A stretch of DNA of 32,042 bases from NCBI RefSeq assembly GCF_018066915.1, contig NZ_JAGPVV010000091.1, positions 1 to 32,042 on the forward strand, read 5' to 3'. This document shows positions 1-6,801 of this stretch, piece after piece. Under the pieces are notes generated by a model. The model was not told where the DNA came from. It saw only the letters and a list, made by a program, of their open reading frames with translations, and made no database searches. The stretch comes from Roseovarius sp. (GTDB lineage: Bacteria; Pseudomonadota; Alphaproteobacteria; Rhodobacterales; Rhodobacteraceae). Each line of letters starts with the position of its first letter. Position 1 is the first letter of the stretch. Made by a program: the position numbers and the translations under genes.

Positions 1-571
1 GCAGGAATCCTGGGTGCCGCGTGACAAGCGGGTGCTGGGCGTTTTTGTGCCGCTGATCGAGGCGCTGACCGAGCGGCAATGGGGCGACAATTCCCCGCCC
101 CGCGAGGTGGCGGTCAAGAACGTTGCGCTCTTTGCCACACCCGCGACCGTGCGCAGCCGGGCGTTTCAACGCGAATTGGCGTTTCGCGCGATTGGCGTCG
201 ATGTCGAGGCGCAGGCCTGTGGCGGCGTGGTCGATGCCATTGAGGATGGTGATATGATCTTGGCCGAGGCCTTGGTACGCAGCCATGTTGACGCGCTCAA
301 GCGCAAGATGCCGCATCCCGAGGCGGCAGTGCTGGGGTGCACCCATTATCCGCTGGTGCAAGAGGTATTTCAGGATGCGCTTGGCCCCGATGTGGCGGTC
401 TATTCGCAGCCCAATCTGGTGGCGTCGAGCCTTGCCGATTATCTCGGGCGGCACCCGGACAAGATCGGGCCGGGCACCGAGGCTGCGTTTCTGACCACCG
501 GTGATCCCAAACGCGTCTCCTCGCGTGCCACGCAATTCTTGCGACGAGAAATCAAATTCTCTGCGGCCTGA
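1..571 (+). CDS. murI: Glutamate racemase, 3' part (5' end outside window)
   Basis: Interconverts L- and D-glutamate in the cytoplasm to supply D-Glu for peptidoglycan. The reading frame is open from base 2 (codons for Q-E-S-W precede the first GTG at 14), so the gene begins upstream of the window. The visible part includes the C-terminal catalytic cysteine in LGCTHYPL and the upstream [10 protein letters not shown] stretch. The first catalytic cysteine (D-S-G/C-N-T region) must lie outside. The protein ends 'REIKFSAA' followed by TGA. It is followed after 81 bp by argC on the same strand; that gap shows only a short leader and no obvious terminator. The assignment rests on the GCTHYPL motif and the overall C-terminal pattern of the Asp/Glu racemase family. 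Confidence 0.9.
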   Translation, partial: QESWVPRDKRVLGVFVPLIEALTERQWGDNSPPREVAVKNVALFATPATVRSRAFQRELAFRAIGVDVEAQACGGVVDAIEDGDMILAEALVRSHVDALKRKMPHPEAAVLGCTHYPLVQEVFQDALGPDVAVYSQPNLVASSLADYLGRHPDKIGPGTEAAFLTTGDPKRVSSRATQFLRREIKFSAA

Positions 572-652
572 GGAACAGGTCATGACCCCTGCGCTGCATT
601 GCGGCAGCAGGGAAATCCAACTATCCTAATCGCATCTGAAAGTGAGGTCACG

Positions 653-1681
653 ATGACCCATAAAATCGCCATTCTGGGGGCCTCGGGCTATACCGGGGCC
701 GAGCTTGTCCGGCTGATCGCCACTCATCCGGCCATGCAGATCACCGCACTCGCCGCCAATTCCAAGGCGGGGCAGAGCATGGGGCAGGTGTTTCCGCATT
801 TGCGGCACCTCGATTTGCCCGATCTTGTCACCATCGAAGAGATTGATTTCTCTGGAATTGACCTCTGTTTCTGCGCGCTGCCGCACAAGACCAGTCAAGA
901 GGTGATCGCAGCGCTGCCGCGCGACCTCAAGATCGTGGACCTGTCGGCGGATTTCCGGCTGCGTGATCCGGCCGCCTACCAGAAATGGTATGGCAATCCC
1001 CATGCCGCCCCCGAGGTGCAGAAAGAGGCGGTCTATGGCCTGACCGAATTCTACCGCGAGGATATTCGCGCCGCGCGTCTGGTGGCGGGCACCGGCTGTA
1101 ATGCTGCGACGGGGCAATATATCCTGCGCCCGCTGATTTCTGCCGGGGTGATTGATCTGGACGAGATCATCCTCGACCTCAAATGCGGCGTGTCGGGGGC
1201 GGGGCGCAGTCTCAAGGAAAATCTGCTGCATGCAGAGCTGAGCGAGGGCTATCACGCCTATTCGGTCGGCGGCACGCATCGGCACTTGGGCGAGTTCGAC
1301 CAGGAGTTTTCCGCCCTTGCCGGGCGCCCTGTCGAAATCCAATTCACCCCGCATCTTATCCCCGCCAATCGCGGAATTCTCGCCACCGGCTATGTCCGGG
1401 GCGAGGCGGCTCAAATTCACGCGACGCTGGCGGCGGCTTATGCGGACGAGCCGTTCATTGTGGTTTTGCCGATGGGCGAGACCCCCAGCACGCGCCACAT
1501 TCGGGGCAGTAATTTCTGCCATATCGGCGTGGTGGCGGACCGGCGTGCCGGCCGCACAATCGTCGTGGCGGCCCTTGATAATCTGACAAAAGGTAGCAGC
1601 GGGCAGGCGTTGCAAAACGCCAATCTCATGTTATCTGAATCTGAGACCGCGGGGCTGATGCTGGCCCCGGTCTTTCCGTAA
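653..1681 (+). CDS. argC: N-acetyl-gamma-glutamyl-phosphate reductase
   Basis: Catalyses the NADPH-dependent reduction of N-acetylglutamyl phosphate to the semialdehyde in arginine biosynthesis (cytoplasmic). The protein is 342 residues, the usual length. It opens with a Rossmann nucleotide-binding loop, [15 protein letters not shown]. The catalytic cysteine lies in [11 protein letters not shown], the form I recall for Rhodobacterales ArgC in place of the NPGCYPT seen in many other bacteria. Later conserved stretches are [20 protein letters not shown] and the C-terminal [11 protein letters not shown] chose ATG 653, which follows a GAGG ribosome site. An in-frame TTG at 599 would add 18 unconserved residues. 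The stop is 11 bp before ccmE, so the two probably share a transcript. Confidence 0.95.
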   Translation: MTHKIAILGASGYTGAELVRLIATHPAMQITALAANSKAGQSMGQVFPHLRHLDLPDLVTIEEIDFSGIDLCFCALPHKTSQEVIAALPRDLKIVDLSADFRLRDPAAYQKWYGNPHAAPEVQKEAVYGLTEFYREDIRAARLVAGTGCNAATGQYILRPLISAGVIDLDEIILDLKCGVSGAGRSLKENLLHAELSEGYHAYSVGGTHRHLGEFDQEFSALAGRPVEIQFTPHLIPANRGILATGYVRGEAAQIHATLAAAYADEPFIVVLPMGETPSTRHIRGSNFCHIGVVADRRAGRTIVVAALDNLTKGSSGQALQNANLMLSESETAGLMLAPVFP

Positions 1682-1692
1682 GGGTGACACCG

Positions 1693-2139
1693 ATGAAATC
1701 GCTCAAGAAAAAGCGCCGAGTGCAGGTCATCGCGATTGCCGCCGTGGCACTTGTGATGGCCACCGCGCTGATCGGATATGGCATGCGCGACGGGATCAAT
1801 TTCTTTCGCTCGCCAACCCAAGTGCTGGCGGAACCGCCCAGCCCCACCGAAGTGTTCCGCATCGGCGGGCTGGTGGAAGAGGGCAGTCTCAAACGCGGCG
1901 AGAGCGAGACCATCCGCTTCAACGTCACCGATGGTAATGGCGTGGTGCAAGTGACCTACAAGGGCGTGCTGCCCGATCTCTTTGAGGAAAATCAGGGCAT
2001 GGTCGGCACCGGCAGCTATCGCGACGGCGTCTTTGTCGCCTCCGAAATCCTCGCCAAACATGACGAGAGCTATATGCCCAAGGAAGTGGTTGACGCGCTC
2101 AAGGCGCAGGGCGTCTACAAGGACCCGAACGGCAGCTAA
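1693..2139 (+). CDS. ccmE: Cytochrome c maturation protein CcmE (heme chaperone)
   Basis: Membrane-anchored periplasmic heme chaperone that receives heme from CcmABCD and passes it to CcmF/CcmH for attachment to apocytochrome c. The protein is 148 residues. It has a basic N-terminus (KSLKKKRR), one membrane anchor at about residues 12-30, and an OB-fold domain including FRIGGLVEEGS. The heme-binding motif has His123 and Tyr127 in LAKHDESYMP, so this is the His-type rather than the Cys-type CcmE. ATG 1693 is preferred over the in-frame GTG at 1684, which would add three residues. It lies 11 bp after argC. Its partners ccmF and ccmH follow after an interruption by two lysis-type genes. Confidence 0.96.
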   Translation: MKSLKKKRRVQVIAIAAVALVMATALIGYGMRDGINFFRSPTQVLAEPPSPTEVFRIGGLVEEGSLKRGESETIRFNVTDGNGVVQVTYKGVLPDLFEENQGMVGTGSYRDGVFVASEILAKHDESYMPKEVVDALKAQGVYKDPNGS

Positions 2140-2177
2140 GGCGACCACTCGATTTGAGTATTTTTCCAAAATTTACG

Positions 2178-2230
2178 CCCCGGTCAGGAATGGCCGGGGT
2201 GCGCGCGTTCTGACAAGGCTGCGTTAACGC
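2178..2230 (+). promoter_or_regulatory. Hairpin and palindrome between ccmE and endolysin gene
   Basis: The 141-bp gap after ccmE holds a G/C hairpin (arms 2178-2185 and 2192-2199, CCCCGGTC against GGCCGGGG with one G-U pair). No T-run follows it, so it is at best a weak terminator or processing site. A perfect palindrome GCGTTAACGC lies at 2221-2230, about 50 bp before the endolysin start. TTAAC is a half-site of the CtrA consensus, but no second half-site follows at the required spacing. This is the only place where a separate promoter for the lysis cassette could lie. The call is tentative. Confidence 0.3.
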
Positions 2231-2280
2231 TTGGTCCTGATGCTGAGGCTCGTGTTTCACGAGAGAAGGCGGGCCAGCGG

Positions 2281-2889
2281 ATGCAAACTGTTGAGCAGAT
2301 AGCGCAAGAGATCGTCGCGCGTGAGGGCGGCTATGTCGACGACCCGGACGATCCGGGCGGGGCCACCAATTTTGGCGTGACAATCCACACCATGCGGCGT
2401 CTGGGGTTGGATCTCACGCGGGATGGGGTGGTGGATGCGCTGGATGTGCGGGCGCTCACGCGCGATCAGGCGGTGACGCTCTTTATCGACCACTATTATC
2501 AGCGCCCCGGCATCGCGCGCCTGCCAGATAGCCTGCACGCCAGCGTGTTCGACATGTATGTCAATGCCGGGGCCAATGCGGTCAAGATCCTGCAACGGCT
2601 CTTGCGCGAGATGGGGCAAGAGATTGCGGTGGATGGCCTCATCGGGCCGCAAACCGTGGCGGCGGCAGTGGTGGCAGCCAAGGCCGCGCCGGATCATATC
2701 GCCGATGCCTATGGCATTGCGCGGCGCAATTATTACCTGAGCCTCGCCGATGCCCGCCCCGCCAGCCGCAAATTCGCCCGCAGTCGCGCGGGCGGCAAGG
2801 GCGGCTGGATCAAACGCGCGGAAGAGTTCATCTCGCCGCGCTTTCATCTCAGTGAGACCCAGTTCAACGCGAGGATCAGCGCATGGTGA
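2281..2889 (+). CDS. GH108 N-acetylmuramidase, GTA-type endolysin
   Basis: Peptidoglycan-cleaving lysozyme-like enzyme of 202 residues. The glycoside hydrolase 108 motif is at the N-terminus: catalytic Glu15 in REGGYVDDPDDPGG, followed by ATNFGVT. A C-terminal peptidoglycan-binding-3-type segment contains VDGLIGPQTV (about residues 92-180). No signal peptide is visible, as expected for an endolysin that needs a holin to reach the wall. The stop overlaps the start of the holin gene by 7 bp (ATGGTGA), so the pair is translationally coupled. From established work, Rhodobacter capsulatus GTA particles are released by an endolysin/holin pair encoded away from the structural cluster, with a holin of the same type. 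I infer the same role here. A prophage remnant is the alternative, but no other phage gene is present. Confidence 0.85.
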   Translation: MQTVEQIAQEIVAREGGYVDDPDDPGGATNFGVTIHTMRRLGLDLTRDGVVDALDVRALTRDQAVTLFIDHYYQRPGIARLPDSLHASVFDMYVNAGANAVKILQRLLREMGQEIAVDGLIGPQTVAAAVVAAKAAPDHIADAYGIARRNYYLSLADARPASRKFARSRAGGKGGWIKRAEEFISPRFHLSETQFNARISAW

Positions 2890-3449
2890 TGGATATTCTA
2901 CGGGCGCTCTTTGGCAGCGGTGCCAATGTGGTGCGCGAAACCGCCGAGGTGTTTCGCGTCAACGCCGAGGCCGCCGATCAACGCAGCGTCGAGACGCAGC
3001 GCGCGGCCTTGGAGCAGATGGCGGGCGAGTTTCGGCTAGAAGGGCGCGGGAAGTTTGACCGGATCATCGACGGGCTGAACCGCATCCCGCGCCCGGCGAT
3101 GGCGCTTGGAACAATCGGCCTTTTTGTAGCGGCGATGGTTGATCCCCTGTGGTTTGGCGAGCGGATGGCGGGGCTGGCGCTTGTGCCTGAACCGCTCTGG
3201 TGGCTCTTGGGGGCGATTGTCAGTTTCTATTTCGGCGCGCGCTATCAGGCCAAGGGGCAGGATTTCCAACGCTCGATTGCCAGCACCATCGCCCGCGCGC
3301 CGCAGGTGGCGCAGAGCATCCAGAGCTTGCGCAGCTTGCGTCCCACCAGCCCCGGAGTGGCCGATAGCAGCAATGATGCGCAGGTCGCGCTGAGCGCGCT
3401 GACCCCGACCGATAATCCCGCGCTGTCAGAGTGGCGGCGGCAGGGCTGA
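2883..3449 (+). CDS. Holin family protein (GTA_holin_3TM type)
   Basis: Small membrane protein of 188 residues, coupled to the preceding endolysin gene. It has an N-terminal soluble amphipathic region with many charged residues (about 20-65). Hydrophobic segments follow at about residues 73-92 (PAMALGTIGLFVAAMV) and 102-120 (PLWWLLGAIVSFYFGA), then the conserved-looking GARYQAKGQDFQRS and a Ser/Ala-rich cytoplasmic tail. This layout fits the holin family associated with gene transfer agents, whose role is to form inner-membrane lesions that release the endolysin. The second in-frame Met (residue 3) is an alternative start. ccmF begins 75 bp downstream on the same strand. Family assignment is from pattern recognition and no search was run. 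Confidence 0.8.
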   Translation: MVMDILRALFGSGANVVRETAEVFRVNAEAADQRSVETQRAALEQMAGEFRLEGRGKFDRIIDGLNRIPRPAMALGTIGLFVAAMVDPLWFGERMAGLALVPEPLWWLLGAIVSFYFGARYQAKGQDFQRSIASTIARAPQVAQSIQSLRSLRPTSPGVADSSNDAQVALSALTPTDNPALSEWRRQG

Positions 3450-3524
3450 GACCCGCGACAATGTGATCCAAGTCCTGCGCCGTTTGCGATTGGCCGGGGC
3501 CATGTCCTGCCCTATACTCAGGGC

Positions 3525-5489
3525 ATGATTATAGAACTCGGTCACTTCGCCCTCATCCTCGCCTTCCTGGTGGCCTGTGTTCAGGCCACCGTCCCGCTGA
3601 TTGGCGCCTATAAACGCTGGCCGGGCTGGATGGCCATGGCCGAACCTGCGGCTACGATCCAGTTCTTGCTGACGGCTGTGGCCTTTGCCGCGCTGACATA
3701 TGCCTTTGTCACCTCGGATTTCTCGCTGCGTCTGGTGGTGCTCAACAGCCACACGGACAAGCCGATGCTCTACAAGGTGACGGGCGTCTGGGGTAATCAC
3801 GAAGGCTCGATGCTCTTGTGGGTGCTGATTGTCACGCTCTTTGGCGCGGCGGTGGCGTGGTTCGGCTCCAATCTGCCGCCGTCTCTGCGGGCACGGGTGC
3901 TGAGTGTTCAGGCCATGGTCGGCGTGGCGTTTTTCCTCTTTATCCTGCTCACCTCCAACCCGTTCCTGCGCATGGCGGTGCCGCCCTTCAACGGGCAGGA
4001 CCTCAACCCGCTCTTGCAAGACCCCGGTTTGGCCTTTCATCCGCCCTTCCTCTATCTCGGCTATGTCGGTCTTTCGATGACCTTCTCCTTTGCCGTGGCG
4101 GCGTTGATCGAGGGGCGTGTCGACGCCGCTTGGGGGCGGTGGGTGCGGCCCTATACGCTGGCGGCGTGGATATTCCTGACCATCGGCATCGGTCTTGGGT
4201 CTTGGTGGGCCTACTACGAATTGGGCTGGGGTGGGTTCTGGTTCTGGGACCCGGTGGAAAACGCATCCTTCATGCCGTGGCTCATTGCGGCCGCCCTGCT
4301 CCATTCTGCCATCGTCGTGGAAAAGCGCGAGAGCCTGAAAAGCTGGACCATCCTCTTGGCGATCATCGCGTTCGGCTTCTCCATGGTCGGTGCCTTTATC
4401 ACCCGCTCTGGCGTTCTGACCTCGGTGCATGCCTTTGCCACGGACCCCGAACGCGGTGTCTTTCTGTTGGCCATTCTGGCGGTGTTCATGGCGGGCGCGC
4501 TCACGCTCTTTGCGGCGCGGGCAGGTGTGATGCAGGCCAAGGGGGTGTTCAGCCTTGTCAGCCGCGAATCCGTGTTGGTGCTCAACAACCTCCTGCTGGC
4601 CGTGGCCTGTTTCGTGGTCTTTATCGGCACCATCTGGCCGCTGATTGCCGAAATGCTGTTTGACCGCAAACTGTCGGTGGGCGAGCCGTTTTTCAACGCG
4701 GCCTTTACCCCTTTCATGGTGGCGCTTGGCCTTATCCTGCCGGTGGGTGCCATGCTGCCGTGGAAGCGGGCCACCTTGGGTCGGGTCATTCGGCAATTGG
4801 CGCCTGTCTTTGCGCTGGCTGTGGCGGTTGGGGCGCTGGCTTGGGCAATGCAGACCGGGCGCTCGGCGCTTGGTCCCATGGGGCTCTTTCTGGCGGCGTG
4901 GCTGATTGGCGGCGCGATGGTCGATATCTGGACGCGCACGGGGCGCGGGGCGGGGCGGCTTGCACGTCTTACCCGATTGCCGCGTGCCGACTGGGGCAAG
5001 GCGGTGGCGCATGGCGGTCTGGGTGTGACCATGGCCGGGATTGCCGCGATGATGGCCTGGCAACAAGAAGACATCCGCGTCTTGCAGGTGGGCGAGCAAT
5101 TCGAAATTGCGGGCTATACCCTGCAACTCGACGAGGTGCATGACGAGCAAGGGCCGAATTACCTTGCCACCATGGCGACCTTTACCCTGTCCCAGGACGG
5201 GCGTGAAATCGCCAAGATGCAGCCGGAAAAGCGGGAATATCCCGTGGCGCAAATGCCCACGACCGAGGCGGCGCTCGATAACGGGTTTCTGCGCGACATC
5301 TATGTCGTGATCGGCGATCCGCAGATCGGCGGGGGCTGGGCGGTGCGCAGTTATTATAAACCGCTGGCCAATTGGATCTGGGGTGGCTCTATCCTGATGG
5401 CGCTCGGCGGGTTCCTGTCTCTCAGTGACCGGCGTTACCGGGTTGCGGCCGGGGCGCGCAAGCTGCCCCAAGGGGTGCCTGCGGAATGA
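3525..5489 (+). CDS. ccmF: Cytochrome c heme lyase subunit CcmF
   Basis: Polytopic inner-membrane heme-handling protein that, with CcmH, attaches heme to the CXXCH motif of apocytochromes c on the periplasmic side. The protein is 654 residues, the usual length. It has many hydrophobic helices, the conserved GVWGNHEGSMLLW (residues 87-99), and the periplasmic tryptophan-rich WWD domain at residues 227-252 (WWAYYELGWGGFWFWDPVEN). Conserved histidines include His92 and His172 (LAFHPPFLYLGY). A periplasmic soluble region precedes the last helix near the C-terminus. The ATGA at its end overlaps the ccmH start, giving translational coupling. It is separated from ccmE by the endolysin/holin pair. 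Confidence 0.97.
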   Translation: MIIELGHFALILAFLVACVQATVPLIGAYKRWPGWMAMAEPAATIQFLLTAVAFAALTYAFVTSDFSLRLVVLNSHTDKPMLYKVTGVWGNHEGSMLLWVLIVTLFGAAVAWFGSNLPPSLRARVLSVQAMVGVAFFLFILLTSNPFLRMAVPPFNGQDLNPLLQDPGLAFHPPFLYLGYVGLSMTFSFAVAALIEGRVDAAWGRWVRPYTLAAWIFLTIGIGLGSWWAYYELGWGGFWFWDPVENASFMPWLIAAALLHSAIVVEKRESLKSWTILLAIIAFGFSMVGAFITRSGVLTSVHAFATDPERGVFLLAILAVFMAGALTLFAARAGVMQAKGVFSLVSRESVLVLNNLLLAVACFVVFIGTIWPLIAEMLFDRKLSVGEPFFNAAFTPFMVALGLILPVGAMLPWKRATLGRVIRQLAPVFALAVAVGALAWAMQTGRSALGPMGLFLAAWLIGGAMVDIWTRTGRGAGRLARLTRLPRADWGKAVAHGGLGVTMAGIAAMMAWQQEDIRVLQVGEQFEIAGYTLQLDEVHDEQGPNYLATMATFTLSQDGREIAKMQPEKREYPVAQMPTTEAALDNGFLRDIYVVIGDPQIGGGWAVRSYYKPLANWIWGGSILMALGGFLSLSDRRYRVAAGARKLPQGVPAE

Positions 5490-5938
5490 AACGCCTGATC
5501 CTTGCGCTCTGCGTCATTGCGGCACCGGTTTTTGCCGTGCAGCCTGATGAAATCCTTGATGATCCGGCGCTCGAGGCGCGGGCGCGGGATATTTCCTCGG
5601 GCCTGCGTTGCCTTGTCTGCCGCAATGAGAGCATCGACGATTCCAACGCCGAACTGGCGCGCGATCTGCGTCTCTTGGTGCGCGAGCGTCTGGTGGCGGG
5701 GGACAGCAACGAAGAGGCGGTCGATTTCATCGTCGCGCGCTATGGCGAATATGTCCTGCTCAAGCCGCGTTCGGGCGGGGCCAATATCCTCTTGTGGTGG
5801 GCGGGTCCGCTCATGCTAGGGGCGGGTATTCTGATTGGCGCTGTCTATTTGCGGGGGCGGGCACGTTCGCCTGAAACCGAGGTGGCGCGGCTGAGCGAGG
5901 CCGAGGAACACCGCCTGCGCGAAATCCTGAAAGACTGA
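5486..5938 (+). CDS. ccmH: Cytochrome c maturation protein CcmH
   Basis: Periplasmic, membrane-anchored thiol-disulfide protein that reduces the apocytochrome CXXC and works with CcmF in heme ligation. The protein is 150 residues. A signal peptide (MKRLILALCVIAAPVFA, cut before VQPDE) is followed by the redox motif with Cys42 and Cys45 in RCLVCRNESI. A helical domain comes next, then a C-terminal membrane segment at about residues 99-121 and a short cytoplasmic tail. This matches the short CcmH/CycL form without a fused CcmI TPR domain; ccmI is not in this window. It overlaps the end of ccmF by 4 bp. Confidence 0.96.
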   Translation: MKRLILALCVIAAPVFAVQPDEILDDPALEARARDISSGLRCLVCRNESIDDSNAELARDLRLLVRERLVAGDSNEEAVDFIVARYGEYVLLKPRSGGANILLWWAGPLMLGAGILIGAVYLRGRARSPETEVARLSEAEEHRLREILKD

Positions 5939-5965
5939 CGCGCGGTTTCGCTTGGCGCGGAGGAT

Positions 5966-5995
5966 GGTCTGGGGTTTGATGCCGAAAACCAGACC
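5966..5995 (+). other. Hairpin between ccmH and the hydratase gene
   Basis: A 7-bp arm GGTCTGG (5966-5972) pairs with CCAGACC (5989-5995), and the inner GTTT/AAAAC can extend it with a bulge. It lies 15 bp upstream of the GTG start at 6011 and has no T-run after it on either strand. It is therefore not a classical terminator; it may be a processing or expression-tuning hairpin in the ccmH-hydratase transcript. Confidence 0.35.
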
Positions 5996-6010
5996 GAAAG
6001 GCCCGAATCC

Positions 6011-6790
6011 GTGAAAGATTATCAAACCATCACGCTCGAAATCAGCGACGGCGTGGCGCTCCTCTGCCTCAACCGCGCCGACAAGATGAACGCGCTCAAC
6101 ACCCAGATGCGGGCCGAAATCACCGATGCGATGATCCATGCGGGGCGCGCGGCGCGGGTTGTCGTGCTGACAGGGCGTGGGCGCGCGTTCTGCTCGGGGC
6201 AAGACCTGAGCGACGGGGGCAATGCCACGACGCTCGATCTCGAACGGGTGCTGCGCGAGGAATACGTGCCGATGCTGCGCGCCATCACCGATTGCCCGGT
6301 GCCCACCATCAGCGCCGTCAACGGGCCTGCGGCGGGGGCAGGGGCCAATCTGGCGCTGTCGGCGGATGTGGTGATCGCGAGCGAGAGCGCTTATTTCCTT
6401 CAGGCCTTTGCCCGGATCGGCCTCATTCCCGATGCGGGCGGCACCTATGCGCTGCCGCGTCAGATGGGCATGGCCAAGGCAATGGGCGCGGCGCTCTTTG
6501 CAGAGCCGATTTCCGCCCGGCAGGCCAGCGATTGGGGCATGATCTGGGAGGCGGTGGCCGACGACGGCTTTGACGCCCATTGGCGGGCGCGGGCCGCGCA
6601 ATTGGCCAAGGGGCCGACCCAGACCTATGGCGCGATCAAACAGGCGATCCGGGGCAGTTGGGACAATACGCTTGAAGGCCAGTTGGATCTTGAGGCCCGG
6701 CTGCAAGGGGAATGTGGGCAAAGCCGTGACTTCAAGGAAGGCGTGGTGGCCTTCCTTGAAAAACGCCCCCCGAGTTTCGAGGGGCGCTGA
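6011..6790 (+). CDS. Enoyl-CoA hydratase/isomerase family protein, PaaG-like
   Basis: Crotonase-fold acyl-CoA enzyme of 259 residues. The oxyanion-hole segments are FCSGQDLSD (residues 60-68) and NGPAAGAGANLAL (about 104-116). The acidic catalytic residue is Asp141 in GLIPDAGGTYALPR. The dehydratase-type first Glu is not at the usual place. The sequence best resembles PaaG, 2-(1,2-epoxy-1,2-dihydrophenyl)acetyl-CoA isomerase, with matches such as QAxDWGMIWEAV, QLDLEARLQ and DFKEGVVAFLEKR. No other phenylacetate genes are nearby, so the physiological substrate is open. I used the GTG at 6011, just before the conserved KDYQTITLE. It is co-oriented with ccmH 72 bp upstream. Confidence 0.85.
   Translation: MKDYQTITLEISDGVALLCLNRADKMNALNTQMRAEITDAMIHAGRAARVVVLTGRGRAFCSGQDLSDGGNATTLDLERVLREEYVPMLRAITDCPVPTISAVNGPAAGAGANLALSADVVIASESAYFLQAFARIGLIPDAGGTYALPRQMGMAKAMGAALFAEPISARQASDWGMIWEAVADDGFDAHWRARAAQLAKGPTQTYGAIKQAIRGSWDNTLEGQLDLEARLQGECGQSRDFKEGVVAFLEKRPPSFEGR
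6731..6760. repeat. Perfect 12-bp inverted repeat in the hydratase 3' end
   Basis: The arm TTCAAGGAAGGC (6731-6742) and its exact complement GCCTTCCTTGAA (6749-6760) enclose the loop GTGGTG. The repeat lies inside the coding region (residues FKEGVVAFLE) about 30 bp before the stop, next to the following terminator hairpin. On the + strand it could protect the 3' end of the ccm/hydratase transcript; there is no T-run. Confidence 0.5.
6757..6786 (-). terminator. Rho-independent terminator for the RTX gene
   Basis: On the - strand, CGCCCCTCGA (6786-6777) pairs with TCGGGGGGCG (6773-6764) with one mismatch and a 3-nt loop, followed by TTTTT (6763-6759). It lies 16-45 bp beyond the stop of the leftward RTX gene and inside the 3' end of the convergent hydratase gene. 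Confidence 0.6.
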
Positions 6791-6801
6791 GACTGTGACG
6801 G

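Noticed and set aside
1090-1120. Apparent loss of the ArgC NPGCYP active-site motif
   Set aside because: The cysteine is kept in GTGCNA, which I recall as the normal form in Rhodobacterales ArgC; not a defect.
3426-5471. Long open frame of about 680 codons on the - strand opposite ccmF
   Set aside because: It is a shadow of ccmF. Its residues are His/Arg/Gly/Gln-rich low complexity, as expected from the complement of GC3-biased codons, and ccmF has full family support.
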